Shown here in pieces: positions 1 through 9,512 of a stretch of DNA of 28,354 bases (positions are counted from its first letter, which is position 1; each line of letters begins with the position of its first letter). Where the stretch lies: assembly GCA_003511885.1 (NCBI GenBank), contig DOIX01000295.1:1-28354 (forward strand). The letters are read 5' to 3'. Under the pieces are notes generated by a model that was not told the DNA's origin, searched no databases, and saw only the letters and a program-made list of their open reading frames with translations. The DNA is from Cyanobacteria bacterium UBA11153. Its GTDB lineage: Bacteria > Cyanobacteriota > Cyanobacteriia > Cyanobacteriales > Coleofasciculaceae. The position numbers and the translations under genes are program-made.

Positions 1-3000
1 TCAGTTCGCACTAATTCTATTTCGCTGAATCTTGGAACTTCTAACCAAAATATCCTTGTTGGTGGGAATGCTGACAGTGGTTCCGGTACTCTAGATATCA
101 CCTCAGATGACCTTAACACCATCGACTTGCAAGGCAATTTTCCTAAAATTAGCATCGGCAGTAATTTATTTGTCAACAGCGGTGATATCACAGTAGTTAA
201 CGGTAGCACTCCTCTCAAGTTTGACGGCTCGTTGTCTCTTAACACAACAACAGGTACTATCGCCGTGGAGCGGATACTTGATGTAGACGGGAATATTTCT
301 TTCGATGCTAATGAAATTAAAGTTGACCAGATACTTGACATAAATGGATATATCTCATTCACTGCTAATGAGATTGATCTATTGGGAGGAGTTGATTCAA
401 TTCGGACAACAAATGGTCAATCTATCAGCCTGAGACCTCAAACTTTTAGCACAGATATTACTCTAGGTGGAACTGCGGAAACTGGGACTGCAACACTAGA
501 TTTGACAGTCAACGATCTAAGCGCCCTAAAAGATGGTTTTTCCTCTATTAACATTAGTACTTCAAAAAACATTACAGCAGTCAACGGTACTACTCCCCTG
601 ACATTCGACGATTCATTGTCCCTTAATGCAAGCACTATCTCAGTAGAACGGGCGTTAGATGTAGATGGAGATATTTCCTTCTCTGCTAGAGAGATTGACT
701 TACTTGGGGGAGTCAATTCAATTAGCACGACAAATGGTGGCTCAATTGAAATACAAGCTGGTCGAGATATCGCGCTCGGTGGAACTTCTGATAGCGGAAC
801 CGAGATACTGGATCTGACGGAAAACGATCTAAGTACCCTGAAAGATGGTTTTTCTTCCATCCGTATCCTAACTGATGGTAAGGTTAGTGTTTTAAATAAT
901 GCTGATCCCCTTACATTCAATGACTCCCTAGAGATTAATACAGATGCAAGTATCACAGTGGAACGACTACTCAATGTAAATGGAAACCTTATTTTAACTT
1001 CCACAGATAGAAATGAAGGTAGTATTACAGTGGATCGGGAAATAAATGTGGCTGGAAACATCGAGGTCAACAACAGAGGCACTACCAATTTTAACTCCAA
1101 TGTCCAAGCCGCTAGCCTCACTACGAATACGAGAGGAAAAACTCAAATAAATGGAAATGTTACCACCACAAACAGTCAAACCTACAACAATATCCTTACT
1201 CTTGCTAACGACACTACCCTAACAGGAAATAAACTCAACTTTGCAGGTAATGTCTCTGGTTCAGGACATAATTTAATCCTTCAGCCTTCAACTTCCAGCC
1301 AAAATATCCAAATCGGTAGCCTCACAGATATCAGCGATACCAATACTTTAGATATCACCGATGCAGAACTCAAACGGCTGCAAAATGGTTTCAACTCCAT
1401 CACCATCGGACGCGCAGACGGAACAGGTACAATTACTATTGACTCTAATGGTGTCAACTTTAACGATCCTCTAAATTTGCGATCGCCTAATTCCGGTGGT
1501 GCTATTGTAGCAAATGGGCAAATTCAAACTAACGGTAATCCTTTAACTCTCTCCGCAGGAAATACTGTAGACGTTAACGCCAATGTCACCACAGCCGGAG
1601 CAGATATCAATATTAATAGTAGTGGGATAATTGATACCACTGGCGGCACACTTAATTCTAGTTCTAGTGGTAATGGAGGAGCAATTAATCTCACTGCAAC
1701 TAACGGTAATATTACCACAGGAAACATTAATTCGAGTGCTTCAAGTAGCGGTACAGGGGGAAATATCAATATTACTAGTAGTAGCGGCGCTATTGATACC
1801 AGTGCAGGTTCACTAGATGCAAGTTCTACCTCTGGTACAGGAGGTCAAATCCAACTCAATGCTAATACCTCTATTACTCCCGGTAATATTAAAACCACAA
1901 ACAATAATTTTAATCTCGACGCTCCAGTTAATCTCACTAACGATACATCCATCGAGATTGGCGGGACAGGAGGAAATGTTAACTTTAACAATACAGTCAA
2001 TGGCAACCAGAATCTAACCGTTAATTCCGGTGCTGGTGATATTAATTTTAACTCCCAAGTCGGCAACACCCAACCCCTAGGAAATATCCAAGTTGGCTCT
2101 ACCGGAACCACCCGTTTCAACTCTTCCGTCCAAGCTACTAGCATTACCACAGATGCAGGTGGAGAAACTCAAATTAACAGTAACATTACCACCACCGGAA
2201 CCAACGGACAAAACTATAACGATAATCTCAGAATTGACAATAACACTACCCTCAATAGCAATAATAATCCCATTAACATTAACGGGACAATTAACAGTCA
2301 ACCCGGTGAAACCAACAACCTAACCGCCAACGCCGGAACTAGTAATATTACCATCACAGGTCAAGTCGGCAACACCCAACCCCTCGGAAACATCCAATTA
2401 AACTCCACCGGAACCACCCGCACCAACTCCTCCGTTCAAGCCACTAGCATTACCACAGATTCCGGTGGAGAAACTCAAATTAACGGTAACATTACCACCA
2501 CCGGAACCAACGGACAAAACTATAACGATAATCTCAGAATTGATAATAACGCTACCCTCAATAGCAACAACAATCCCATCACCGTTAACGGGACAATTAA
2601 CAGTCAAACTGGAGAAACTAACAACCTAACCGCCAACGCTGGAACTAGTAATATTACCATCGCAGGTGAAGTTGGAAACACCCAACCCCTCGGAAATCTC
2701 CAATTAAACTCCACCGGAACCAACCGTTTAAATTCCACAGTCCAAGCTGCTAGCATTACCACAGATTCCGGTGGAGAAACTCAAATTAACAGTAACATTA
2801 CCACCACCGGAACCAACGGACAAAACTATAACGATAATGTCAGAATCGACAATAACACTACCCTCAATAGCAACAATAATCCCATCAACATTAACGGGAC
2901 AATTAACAGTCAACCCGGAGAAACTAACAACCTAAACATTAACTCCGGTAACAGTAACACCACCTTAAACGGAGACGCAGGAAACACCAATCCCCTCGGC

Positions 3001-5166
3001 GACATTAACATTAACAGTACCAACAACATCACCACTCCCAACCTTACCGCCAACAACATTAATCTCACCTCCGGAAATAACATCACCACCGGAAACCTTA
3101 ACACCAACTCCACCACCGGAAATAGCGGTAATGTTAATCTTACCGCCACAGGCAATATCAACACCAATAATATCAATACCAACTCCACCAGCGGAAATGG
3201 CGGTGCAGTTAACATCACTGCTACAGGTAACACAAATACCGCCAATATCAACACCAATTCCAGCAGCGGAAATGGCGGAGAAATAGCCATCCAAGGGACA
3301 AACGTTACCACCGGAAACCTCAATAGTTCCGGAAACAGCGGTGGAAATACCTCCATCCAAGCCACCACCAGTATCAAAGCAGGCGAAATTAATTCTAGCG
3401 GTACATCCGGGAATGGTGGAAACGTTACCCTAGATCCAGAAAACGATATCGAAGTCAACTCAATTAACGCCCAAGGTGGTGCAAATGGCGTAGGCGGAAA
3501 CGTCGATATTACCACCCAACAAAACTTCCGCGCCACAGACACATTTACCGACCAAAATGGTACTAACGCCAGCATTTCCACCGCAGGGGGACAAGGAGGA
3601 GGTTCCGTAACAATTCGTCACGGCGGCGGTTCACAAAATACACCATTTGTGGTAGGAGATGCGACCACAAATGGAACAGCCGGAGCCATTACTACTGGAA
3701 CTAATAATACTATCGCACCCGTTCAATCTTTCCCCGGTTCTTATAGTCAGGGGACTTCCCCCAGTGAAATTCAGATTATCACCCAAGATTCAGCGAGTAG
3801 TGAATTCGATAAACCAGAAGATTTAGAAAAAATACCGGATTTACCCTCCCAAACCGAACCACAGCAGTCTGTGGAAACAGTTGTTTCCAAAATTGAGGAA
3901 CACTTCACCACTCAAGCAGATGAGTATTTAGGCGGAAAAACTCGGATTAAAACCTTAGATGAAATCCGCAACGAACTAAGGGGAATTGTCGCAGCTACTG
4001 ACAGTAAGGTTAAACCAGGAATTATTTATACGTTTTTCCTCCCTAGAGGTCCTGTAGTCCGACCAGAAATAGATGGAGATAAAACCCCACCCAAATCTGA
4101 CATAGCATTAGAAGTTCCCCTAGAACTGATGCTAGTAACTAGTGAAGGAAAAGTGATTACTAAGTCTAATTTTGAGGTAACACGGACCCAAGTATTGACG
4201 GAAGCTAATAAATTTTTAGCTAGTGTAAGTTCTCGTAGCAAAGAAGGGACGACAGAGTATCAAAAACCAGCCAAGCAATTTTATGACTGGCTCATCAAAC
4301 CCATAGAAAAAGACTTAGAAGCTCAAGGTGTCAATAACTTGGTCTTTGTCATGGATGAAGGACTACGTTCTTTACCACTAGCAGCTATGCAAGATCCCCA
4401 GGACCATAAGTTTATCATCCAGAAAGGTTACAGCATTGGTTTGACACCTAGTATGAGTCTAATTAATATCCGTGAAGCTGATATTAGAAATGCTCTTAAA
4501 AATACCCGCGTATTGGCTATGGGTGCATCAAAATTTACAGAGCTTAAACCTTTACCTGGTGTAGAGACAGAAATTTCCCTGATTCTTAAACAGTGGTCAG
4601 GTGACTCTTTCCTCAATGACAAATTTACAATAGAAAATCTCAGAGCAGCACACAATAATGGCTCTTATCAGATCCTTCACCTCGCCACCCATGCCAAATT
4701 TGTGCCAAGTCCCCTGAGCAACTCATATATTCAGTTTGGGGAGGGAGAAAAAGTGAATTTAGACGATATTTTGAAACTAGGTTTGAAAGAGCCTCTGGTA
4801 GAATTATTAGTCCTGAGCGCTTGTGAGACAGCTTGGGGAAATAAAGATGCCGAATTAGGTTTTGCTGGAATTGCTCGTCTCTCTGGAGCGAAATCAGTTT
4901 TAGCCAGTCTGTGGGAAATTAACGATGTGACAAACTTAGGATTGATGACAGAATTTTATACCAAATTGAAAACAGCCCCCACCAAAGCAGAAGCTTTAAG
5001 ACAAGCACAGGTAGCGATGCTGGAAGGGAAAGTTAAATTTGAAAATGGTGCTTTAGTTGGTGATGAATATCGTGAACCCTTACCAACAGAGCTAAATATA
5101 GAAGATAAGGTGCTATCCCATCCCCATTATTGGTCAGGTTTTACCATGATTGGGAACCCTTGGTAG
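1..5166 (+). CDS. FHA-type repeat protein with C-terminal CHAT protease domain (5' partial)
   Basis: The reading frame is open from base 1, so the start and any signal or secretion domain lie outside the window; the visible part encodes 1721 residues. Roughly the first 1240 residues are Asn/Thr/Ser/Gly-rich beta-helix-like repeats of the filamentous haemagglutinin kind, including recurring LDL-T-NDL and NGFNSI units and a threefold 102-residue repeat. A linker follows, then a CHAT (caspase/separase-like peptidase) domain over about the last 400 residues. Its catalytic dyad is visible: His in LHLATHA (codon at 4690) and Cys in LSACETA (codon at 4822). The end, HYWSGFTMIGNPW, is a normal CHAT C-terminus, so the protein appears complete at this end. 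FHA-like proteins are commonly exported by two-partner secretion; no TpsB is in view. Surface location is inferred. The CHAT call is firm; substrate unknown. A toxin-like gene follows in the same frame after 66 bases. Confidence 0.9.
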   Translation, partial: SVRTNSISLNLGTSNQNILVGGNADSGSGTLDITSDDLNTIDLQGNFPKISIGSNLFVNSGDITVVNGSTPLKFDGSLSLNTTTGTIAVERILDVDGNISFDANEIKVDQILDINGYISFTANEIDLLGGVDSIRTTNGQSISLRPQTFSTDITLGGTAETGTATLDLTVNDLSALKDGFSSINISTSKNITAVNGTTPLTFDDSLSLNASTISVERALDVDGDISFSAREIDLLGGVNSISTTNGGSIEIQAGRDIALGGTSDSGTEILDLTENDLSTLKDGFSSIRILTDGKVSVLNNADPLTFNDSLEINTDASITVERLLNVNGNLILTSTDRNEGSITVDREINVAGNIEVNNRGTTNFNSNVQAASLTTNTRGKTQINGNVTTTNSQTYNNILTLANDTTLTGNKLNFAGNVSGSGHNLILQPSTSSQNIQIGSLTDISDTNTLDITDAELKRLQNGFNSITIGRADGTGTITIDSNGVNFNDPLNLRSPNSGGAIVANGQIQTNGNPLTLSAGNTVDVNANVTTAGADININSSGIIDTTGGTLNSSSSGNGGAINLTATNGNITTGNINSSASSSGTGGNINITSSSGAIDTSAGSLDASSTSGTGGQIQLNANTSITPGNIKTTNNNFNLDAPVNLTNDTSIEIGGTGGNVNFNNTVNGNQNLTVNSGAGDINFNSQVGNTQPLGNIQVGSTGTTRFNSSVQATSITTDAGGETQINSNITTTGTNGQNYNDNLRIDNNTTLNSNNNPININGTINSQPGETNNLTANAGTSNITITGQVGNTQPLGNIQLNSTGTTRTNSSVQATSITTDSGGETQINGNITTTGTNGQNYNDNLRIDNNATLNSNNNPITVNGTINSQTGETNNLTANAGTSNITIAGEVGNTQPLGNLQLNSTGTNRLNSTVQAASITTDSGGETQINSNITTTGTNGQNYNDNVRIDNNTTLNSNNNPININGTINSQPGETNNLNINSGNSNTTLNGDAGNTNPLGDININSTNNITTPNLTANNINLTSGNNITTGNLNTNSTTGNSGNVNLTATGNINTNNINTNSTSGNGGAVNITATGNTNTANINTNSSSGNGGEIAIQGTNVTTGNLNSSGNSGGNTSIQATTSIKAGEINSSGTSGNGGNVTLDPENDIEVNSINAQGGANGVGGNVDITTQQNFRATDTFTDQNGTNASISTAGGQGGGSVTIRHGGGSQNTPFVVGDATTNGTAGAITTGTNNTIAPVQSFPGSYSQGTSPSEIQIITQDSASSEFDKPEDLEKIPDLPSQTEPQQSVETVVSKIEEHFTTQADEYLGGKTRIKTLDEIRNELRGIVAATDSKVKPGIIYTFFLPRGPVVRPEIDGDKTPPKSDIALEVPLELMLVTSEGKVITKSNFEVTRTQVLTEANKFLASVSSRSKEGTTEYQKPAKQFYDWLIKPIEKDLEAQGVNNLVFVMDEGLRSLPLAAMQDPQDHKFIIQKGYSIGLTPSMSLINIREADIRNALKNTRVLAMGASKFTELKPLPGVETEISLILKQWSGDSFLNDKFTIENLRAAHNNGSYQILHLATHAKFVPSPLSNSYIQFGEGEKVNLDDILKLGLKEPLVELLVLSACETAWGNKDAELGFAGIARLSGAKSVLASLWEINDVTNLGLMTEFYTKLKTAPTKAEALRQAQVAMLEGKVKFENGALVGDEYREPLPTELNIEDKVLSHPHYWSGFTMIGNPW
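2056..2973 (+). repeat. Three tandem 306-bp coding repeats
   Basis: Three copies begin at 2056, 2362 and 2668, each exactly 306 bp (102 codons), and a fourth diverged start occurs at 2974. Each opens with a GNTQPLGN-like motif and carries a near-identical block ending in NGQNYNDN. The high DNA identity between copies points to recent amplification inside the FHA-like region. Confidence 0.9.
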
Positions 5167-5232
5167 CTGATACTGGGAGCTGGAAAGCAACCAATCCCAG
5201 AATTATGTATAATTAAACGGATATTATTCCTG

Positions 5233-5655
5233 ATGAGCGAACCCTATGTAAACCATAATCCTAGAGCAACATCGGATGAAATTAAAATTGGTGAATTTTT
5301 GGATAGCCAAGCTCAATTAGGTCAGCTTTCAGGAGTAATCAGAGTAGAAGGTGCAGCAGAAATACCAGGTATTCGGAGTGGGGATTATCGATTTATTCAT
5401 CCAGACGGTAGCCAAACCGCTGCTGACTTAATGCAGCCTCAAAGCAAACGCATCAGGAGTATCGCTCAAAATATCATAGAAAAAAGTAATCAAGCTAAGA
5501 TTGTCGTGGTTGAACTTGCTAGAGGAGAAAGTAACCAGATCAAAATTGATGATGCTCAAAAAATGGCTGATGATATTATCTCTACACCAGATTGCGGCAT
5601 CAACCGGATTATTATTATCAAAAATAATCAAATTATTGTTGATATCTCGCGTTAA
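5233..5655 (+). CDS. CdiA C-terminal tRNase-like toxin domain, free-standing
   Basis: A 140-residue protein without signal peptide or membrane segment. It has the layout I associate with the tRNA-nuclease C-terminal domain of CdiA contact-dependent inhibition proteins: N-terminal NPRATSDEIKIGEFL, then GIRSGDY (D51), a short strand leading to AADLMQPQS (D65), a helix with NIIEKSNQAKIVVVEL, and a final RIIIIKNNQIIVDIS strand pair. In that family such domains normally form the C-terminus of a large exported FHA-repeat protein; here the domain has its own ATG. The gene lies 66 bases after the FHA-CHAT stop, in the same frame and with no other stop between. The next gene, 12 bases downstream, is a candidate immunity protein. 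No strong Shine-Dalgarno is visible before its ATG, which would fit translation coupled to the upstream gene. Family assignment is from memory of conserved residues; nuclease activity is not shown. Confidence 0.65.
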   Translation: MSEPYVNHNPRATSDEIKIGEFLDSQAQLGQLSGVIRVEGAAEIPGIRSGDYRFIHPDGSQTAADLMQPQSKRIRSIAQNIIEKSNQAKIVVVELARGESNQIKIDDAQKMADDIISTPDCGINRIIIIKNNQIIVDISR

Positions 5656-5667
5656 GAGGAATTAACT

Positions 5668-6078
5668 ATGCCAAAACTTACTTGTTTATGCGGTGAAAAC
5701 ATCAATTTATCACCAATTCCCAATCCCCAAGGATTCAAGCTAGTCTGGGAACCATTACGGGAAAAATTAATTGAGGAAATAATTAATGCTTACTCAAAAG
5801 CTCAATCTGAGTCAGAGTTTGAAGATTTCCTCTATAAACTTCTTTATCCCAGTCAACGAGAGTTTCCCCAAGTTTATGAATGTCCGAATTGTTATCGACT
5901 TGCTGTATTTGCTAGTGCTGCTGATACCAAGCCGAGATTTTGGTATCAGCAAGAGTTGGCTAGGGAAAAAACAGATTCAATATGTTCTATTCTAGAGATT
6001 TCCCCAGATGAAGACAAAACTCAACCAGCTCAATCGCTGGTTACTTCTGAACCTCAGAATACCCCTTTACTGCGCTAA
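5668..6078 (+). CDS. Four-cysteine zinc-ribbon-like protein, candidate immunity protein
   Basis: A 136-residue soluble protein. C6 and C8 (CLCG) near the start and C72 and C75 (ECPNC) form a plausible zinc-binding quartet flanking a charged helical middle (about 28-60). The last 35 residues look disordered. It starts 12 bases after the stop of the toxin-like gene, with a good ribosome binding site (AGAGGA). I recall similar small proteins with CxCG and CPxC pairs next to polymorphic toxin domains, where they are presumed immunity proteins; position and size support that here. The metal site is inferred from spacing alone. It could instead be an unrelated small regulator. A hairpin follows the stop. 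Confidence 0.5.
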   Translation: MPKLTCLCGENINLSPIPNPQGFKLVWEPLREKLIEEIINAYSKAQSESEFEDFLYKLLYPSQREFPQVYECPNCYRLAVFASAADTKPRFWYQQELAREKTDSICSILEISPDEDKTQPAQSLVTSEPQNTPLLR

Positions 6079-6089
6079 TTGGGGCTTAT

Positions 6090-6118
6090 TGATGGGAAGC
6101 TGTCACTCATTCCCATCA
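6090..6118 (+). terminator. Hairpin after the toxin/immunity pair
   Basis: A perfect 9-bp stem (TGATGGGAA pairing with TTCCCATCA, 11-nt loop) begins 12 bases after the stop of the four-cysteine gene. No T run follows, so it is either a weak terminator or a transcript end stabiliser for the + block, which converges with the - block starting at 6196. Confidence 0.45.
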
Positions 6119-6195
6119 GTGTAGTGCTATAACTATCCAATTCGAGATACACAACAGCTTAATATCAGCAATTAGTTTGAGACATTACTGGAATG

Positions 6196-6957
6196 TTAGT
6201 TATGGTTAGGATGACATTCCTTACTGCGGATTTCCTTGATTGCTTCAGTCGATTCCAACGACGATACCGAGAACAACTCCCGAAAAACATCAGCCCACAG
6301 TTTTTGTTTGTTGCTATTTCCAGGTAACGAAATTTCCTGTTGTGCAAAGTAGTTGGCTCTTTCCATGGCTTTCTCCTCATCACTTAGATTTTGGATTTGA
6401 TTTTCGAGGATTGTTAATCCCTCTTGGAGTGAAGCTGATTTTTCCGAATCGACAACCTGAAAAGAATGCTGTTTTTTTGTCGATATAGTTTTCCCATCTT
6501 CTTCTTTGTATTTATAAGACACTATATAAGTGTATTCTTGACCACTTATCAACTTGTTTTCAGCATCATCAGGATAAGTAATCTGCTGAACTTCTTTTGT
6601 TACATCTTTTCCCCACATTAACTTCCAGTCGCTATCATAAACCTCAATTCGTGTCGCCTCCCCTTCCCAAGCAAATAAAGGGCGATCGCTCCAAGTTAAG
6701 AGTGAATCTGTCCGATCTTTATCCGGCCAAATCGAACAGAAACCATCACCACGAGTGCCAGAATTTTGCCGTCGCCCTACTAGAATATCCAAAAACTTCT
6801 GATACAAAGATTTCTGGTTGTTTTGACCAATTAAAGTCTTTTCTGGGCTAGCTGAGTGAGTTGATGAGCTTTCAACCAACGCTGACAAAGCTGGAAAACT
6901 AACACCTGTAATGACAAACACCAGCAGTAAAACCTGTACCCTGATTCTGCTAAACAT
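6196..6957 (-). CDS. DUF928-like secreted protein
   Basis: A 253-residue protein. The ATG at 6957 is chosen over an earlier in-frame start because AGGAGGA sits just before it; it overlaps the 3' end of the CHAT-CHASE2 gene by 8 bases, so translation is probably coupled. Residues 1-26 form a signal peptide (FSRIRVQVLLLVFVITGVSF, then small residues). The mature part has GTRGDGFC, WSDRPLFAWEG, a strand-rich region with ITYP and YTYIVSYKY, and a helical C-terminus. This matches what I recall of DUF928-related exported proteins encoded beside CHAT-CHASE2 and FHA genes in cyanobacteria. A periplasmic or surface role as partner or ligand-binding subunit of the CHASE2 protein is inferred from gene order only. 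Confidence 0.7.
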   Translation of the reverse strand: MFSRIRVQVLLLVFVITGVSFPALSALVESSSTHSASPEKTLIGQNNQKSLYQKFLDILVGRRQNSGTRGDGFCSIWPDKDRTDSLLTWSDRPLFAWEGEATRIEVYDSDWKLMWGKDVTKEVQQITYPDDAENKLISGQEYTYIVSYKYKEEDGKTISTKKQHSFQVVDSEKSASLQEGLTILENQIQNLSDEEKAMERANYFAQQEISLPGNSNKQKLWADVFRELFSVSSLESTEAIKEIRSKECHPNHN

Positions 6958-9409
6958 GATATTTCCTCCTAAAAACTGATAGAAAGTAATTGCCAAAAAC
7001 AACTGATGGAAAAAACCAAGGAACTAAAACGGATGATGAGATATAAAGCTGCAATCCAACCAAGCCACCAACAACAGGCAAATTAACCAACAGTAATGCC
7101 AATTTTCGCCGTTTTTTTGCCCTCACTTGCAGCAACATCAATACCATCCCTTTCCCCAAAACAGCCCCTAATCCAATCAACCAAAAATCAGGAATTAACG
7201 TTACCTGACGCTGAGAGAGAAATTGGTAAACCATATAAGCATGAGCTTCTGCACCACTGAAAGATTTACGACTATCTTTTGCTCCTGATTCTTGCCGCCG
7301 CTGTGGATGTAACCAATAGTCAATAGCTGGAGGTATTGAATAATTGTCTTCAGCATCAATATATCCCCCAGAACCAATAATAATAATTTGTCCCTCAATC
7401 CTTTCCCGTGTAGCAGGATTTTTAGGGTCTAATGTGAGAAAATCTCTAGCTGGAATCCAGTCATAAGCACTATCTGGCGGAATAGAAAAGTCAATCACAG
7501 AACGCCAGCCAAAGGGAGCAAAAGCTTGTTTTAGTGTAGCGATCGCCTTATCTTTTCCCCGATTCTGTTTAATAAACTGACTTAGTTTATCCTGAAAACT
7601 CTTGGGAGAAATAGCCTCTGTTGGACTTGCCAATATTTTTTGAGGTTCAGGTAAATTCCCTAAAGACTGATTTTGATTAAGAAGATGGGACAATGCTAAC
7701 ACGTAGGGAAAAGGACATGACGGGAGATTACCTGACAAATTGACATTAAACAAAGAACAAGTCTGAGAGTCGGGTAACTTCATATCCCAGAGGAAAAAGG
7801 TAGCATCACCCTGAAGCATCCACTGAGGTTTTGCTATATCAGGATGTACTCTTAAGTCTTTTTCCTCATTAGCACCAAACACAAACCAGGTATTATGTTT
7901 TTTAATAGCAGACTCGATAGAATTAGCCAATTGCGCCTCACCAGATTCTTGGGAATGGAGCAAATAATCGATTCCCACAGTCTTAACGTTAAACTCAGCA
8001 ATTTTATCTACTAATTTAGCTAGGTAAGTGCGACTCATCCGTTGAGCATTAAAGCCTTCTTGATTAATTGACTTCTGATCAATTGCTACCAACCGCACAG
8101 GTGGCGTACCTCGTGGTAACTGTTGCGTTAAATCTCGATAAACAGCCTGAAAAAATGTGCGATAATCAGTCAACAAGTCTTGTACAACAGGTAAAAAGCT
8201 AAATAACAGAACCGTAGATAATACTATCGCTTCCCTCCGCGTCGGTTTCCAAGTGCGCCAAAACCGCTTCAACCCCAAGGCTTCAAACCGAAACAAATCG
8301 GCTTGAGGAGAAGGATGACGAAACAAAGAAGGAATCAAATAAGCCGAAGGATAAGCCAACTTCTCAGACTCAAAATACTTGCAAGTTTCTAACACTCCCG
8401 TCTGAATATCTTGATAATTTACCAAAATCTGGCACAATCGGTTGAGAAAAACATGAGCCACTGAGTCATGAATATGCTCTCGCATCATCACCACCTGACT
8501 CAACCCCAATCGCAGCAAAGATTCCGCAATACTCAAACCGCAACAAGAATTAAAAATTGCTACTCGCAAGCCCCGATTTTTTGCTTCAGTAAGCTGATGT
8601 TCAATTTCACTAATCGATATTGTTACACCTGGCGCTAATACTATCTTGCCACCCGTCAGGTCAGTTTCATCACTATGTCCGGCAAAAATCAACCCATCCC
8701 AACCTCTATCATCTAAAAGATAATTAATAAACTTTTGTTTAATATCTCCTGATTCAATGTTAACGAGGGAAACATCAGCCACTTTCTTTAACACTTGCAC
8801 CGCCTTCTTGTCTTCTATCAGATTCAATTCTTCTGCATCTGCCAAAATTACCAAAATTCGAGGTTTTCCCCGCCGAGGAATATTTCCAGCCGCAATTACC
8901 TCATTACCCGCATTAATAGCAGTGCGTGAAATATGAATAGCCATAGACGAATCTTTAGGTGCAATCTCCCACATTTCCCAAGGGAGTTTAGCTAAATCAG
9001 GGGAATCACAAGCAATCAATAAATCAACACAGTTATTCTGCTCCAGCCATCGCTTTTTCTCTGATATTTGACGCACTGCGGCACTTTGAATTTGGTTGCG
9101 AATTGGTAACAACTCCACACCGCCCAACCACTGCTGAAATTTCTGAAGTAAAGCCACCTTAGCCTCCTCAGATTTATTTTTCCAATCTACTTGGTTCGGA
9201 GTAAAAGAGAAATCATCTTGAATTTCTGCTCTCAAAGGCGCACCATAGGATCTTTTATAAGCACTTTTCCAGTCTTGATATAAAAGACTCAACTCTTCAG
9301 GGTATTTTAGATTAGCAAAAATTTGCTGTCTTTCTCCCCAATTTAGCTGAAAGCTACAATCTTGACCAAGACGCAAAATGTTGAGTTGGAAAACAGTGCA
9401 GGAGTTCAT
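6950..9409 (-). CDS. CHAT-CHASE2 membrane protein
   Basis: An 819-residue protein. Residues about 50-370 are a CHAT caspase-like peptidase domain with the dyad H245 (FAGHSDE) and C289 or C290 (FNSCCG). A membrane segment at about 394-413 is followed by a CHASE2 extracellular sensor domain (about 415-710, with VRLVAIDQKSI, TVGIDYLL and QIIIIGSGG). Two or three C-terminal membrane helices occupy about 735-812. The layout suggests an inner-membrane receptor whose outward CHASE2 domain controls a cytoplasmic protease; CHASE2 is otherwise fused to kinases or cyclases. The gene is third in a - strand series after the sigma-like and DUF1822 genes, and its stop overlaps the DUF928-like gene. No clear Shine-Dalgarno precedes the ATG. 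The domain calls are firm; the ligand and substrate are unknown. Confidence 0.9.
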   Translation of the reverse strand: MNSCTVFQLNILRLGQDCSFQLNWGERQQIFANLKYPEELSLLYQDWKSAYKRSYGAPLRAEIQDDFSFTPNQVDWKNKSEEAKVALLQKFQQWLGGVELLPIRNQIQSAAVRQISEKKRWLEQNNCVDLLIACDSPDLAKLPWEMWEIAPKDSSMAIHISRTAINAGNEVIAAGNIPRRGKPRILVILADAEELNLIEDKKAVQVLKKVADVSLVNIESGDIKQKFINYLLDDRGWDGLIFAGHSDETDLTGGKIVLAPGVTISISEIEHQLTEAKNRGLRVAIFNSCCGLSIAESLLRLGLSQVVMMREHIHDSVAHVFLNRLCQILVNYQDIQTGVLETCKYFESEKLAYPSAYLIPSLFRHPSPQADLFRFEALGLKRFWRTWKPTRREAIVLSTVLLFSFLPVVQDLLTDYRTFFQAVYRDLTQQLPRGTPPVRLVAIDQKSINQEGFNAQRMSRTYLAKLVDKIAEFNVKTVGIDYLLHSQESGEAQLANSIESAIKKHNTWFVFGANEEKDLRVHPDIAKPQWMLQGDATFFLWDMKLPDSQTCSLFNVNLSGNLPSCPFPYVLALSHLLNQNQSLGNLPEPQKILASPTEAISPKSFQDKLSQFIKQNRGKDKAIATLKQAFAPFGWRSVIDFSIPPDSAYDWIPARDFLTLDPKNPATRERIEGQIIIIGSGGYIDAEDNYSIPPAIDYWLHPQRRQESGAKDSRKSFSGAEAHAYMVYQFLSQRQVTLIPDFWLIGLGAVLGKGMVLMLLQVRAKKRRKLALLLVNLPVVGGLVGLQLYISSSVLVPWFFPSVVFGNYFLSVFRRKYHV

Positions 9410-9512
9410 ATAAGTTAATACTTGTCAATCTGAATCTTATTACATATAACTGGTAGATTACACATAAACTTATCCTAGCTGAACGAATCAATAGAAAAGA
9501 ATATTTTCCCAC

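Noticed and set aside
438..3581. Several long frames on the - strand opposite the FHA-like region (up to 227 residues)
   Set aside because: They mirror the low-complexity repeat codons of the + strand gene, have no ribosome binding sites or domains, and repeat with the same period.
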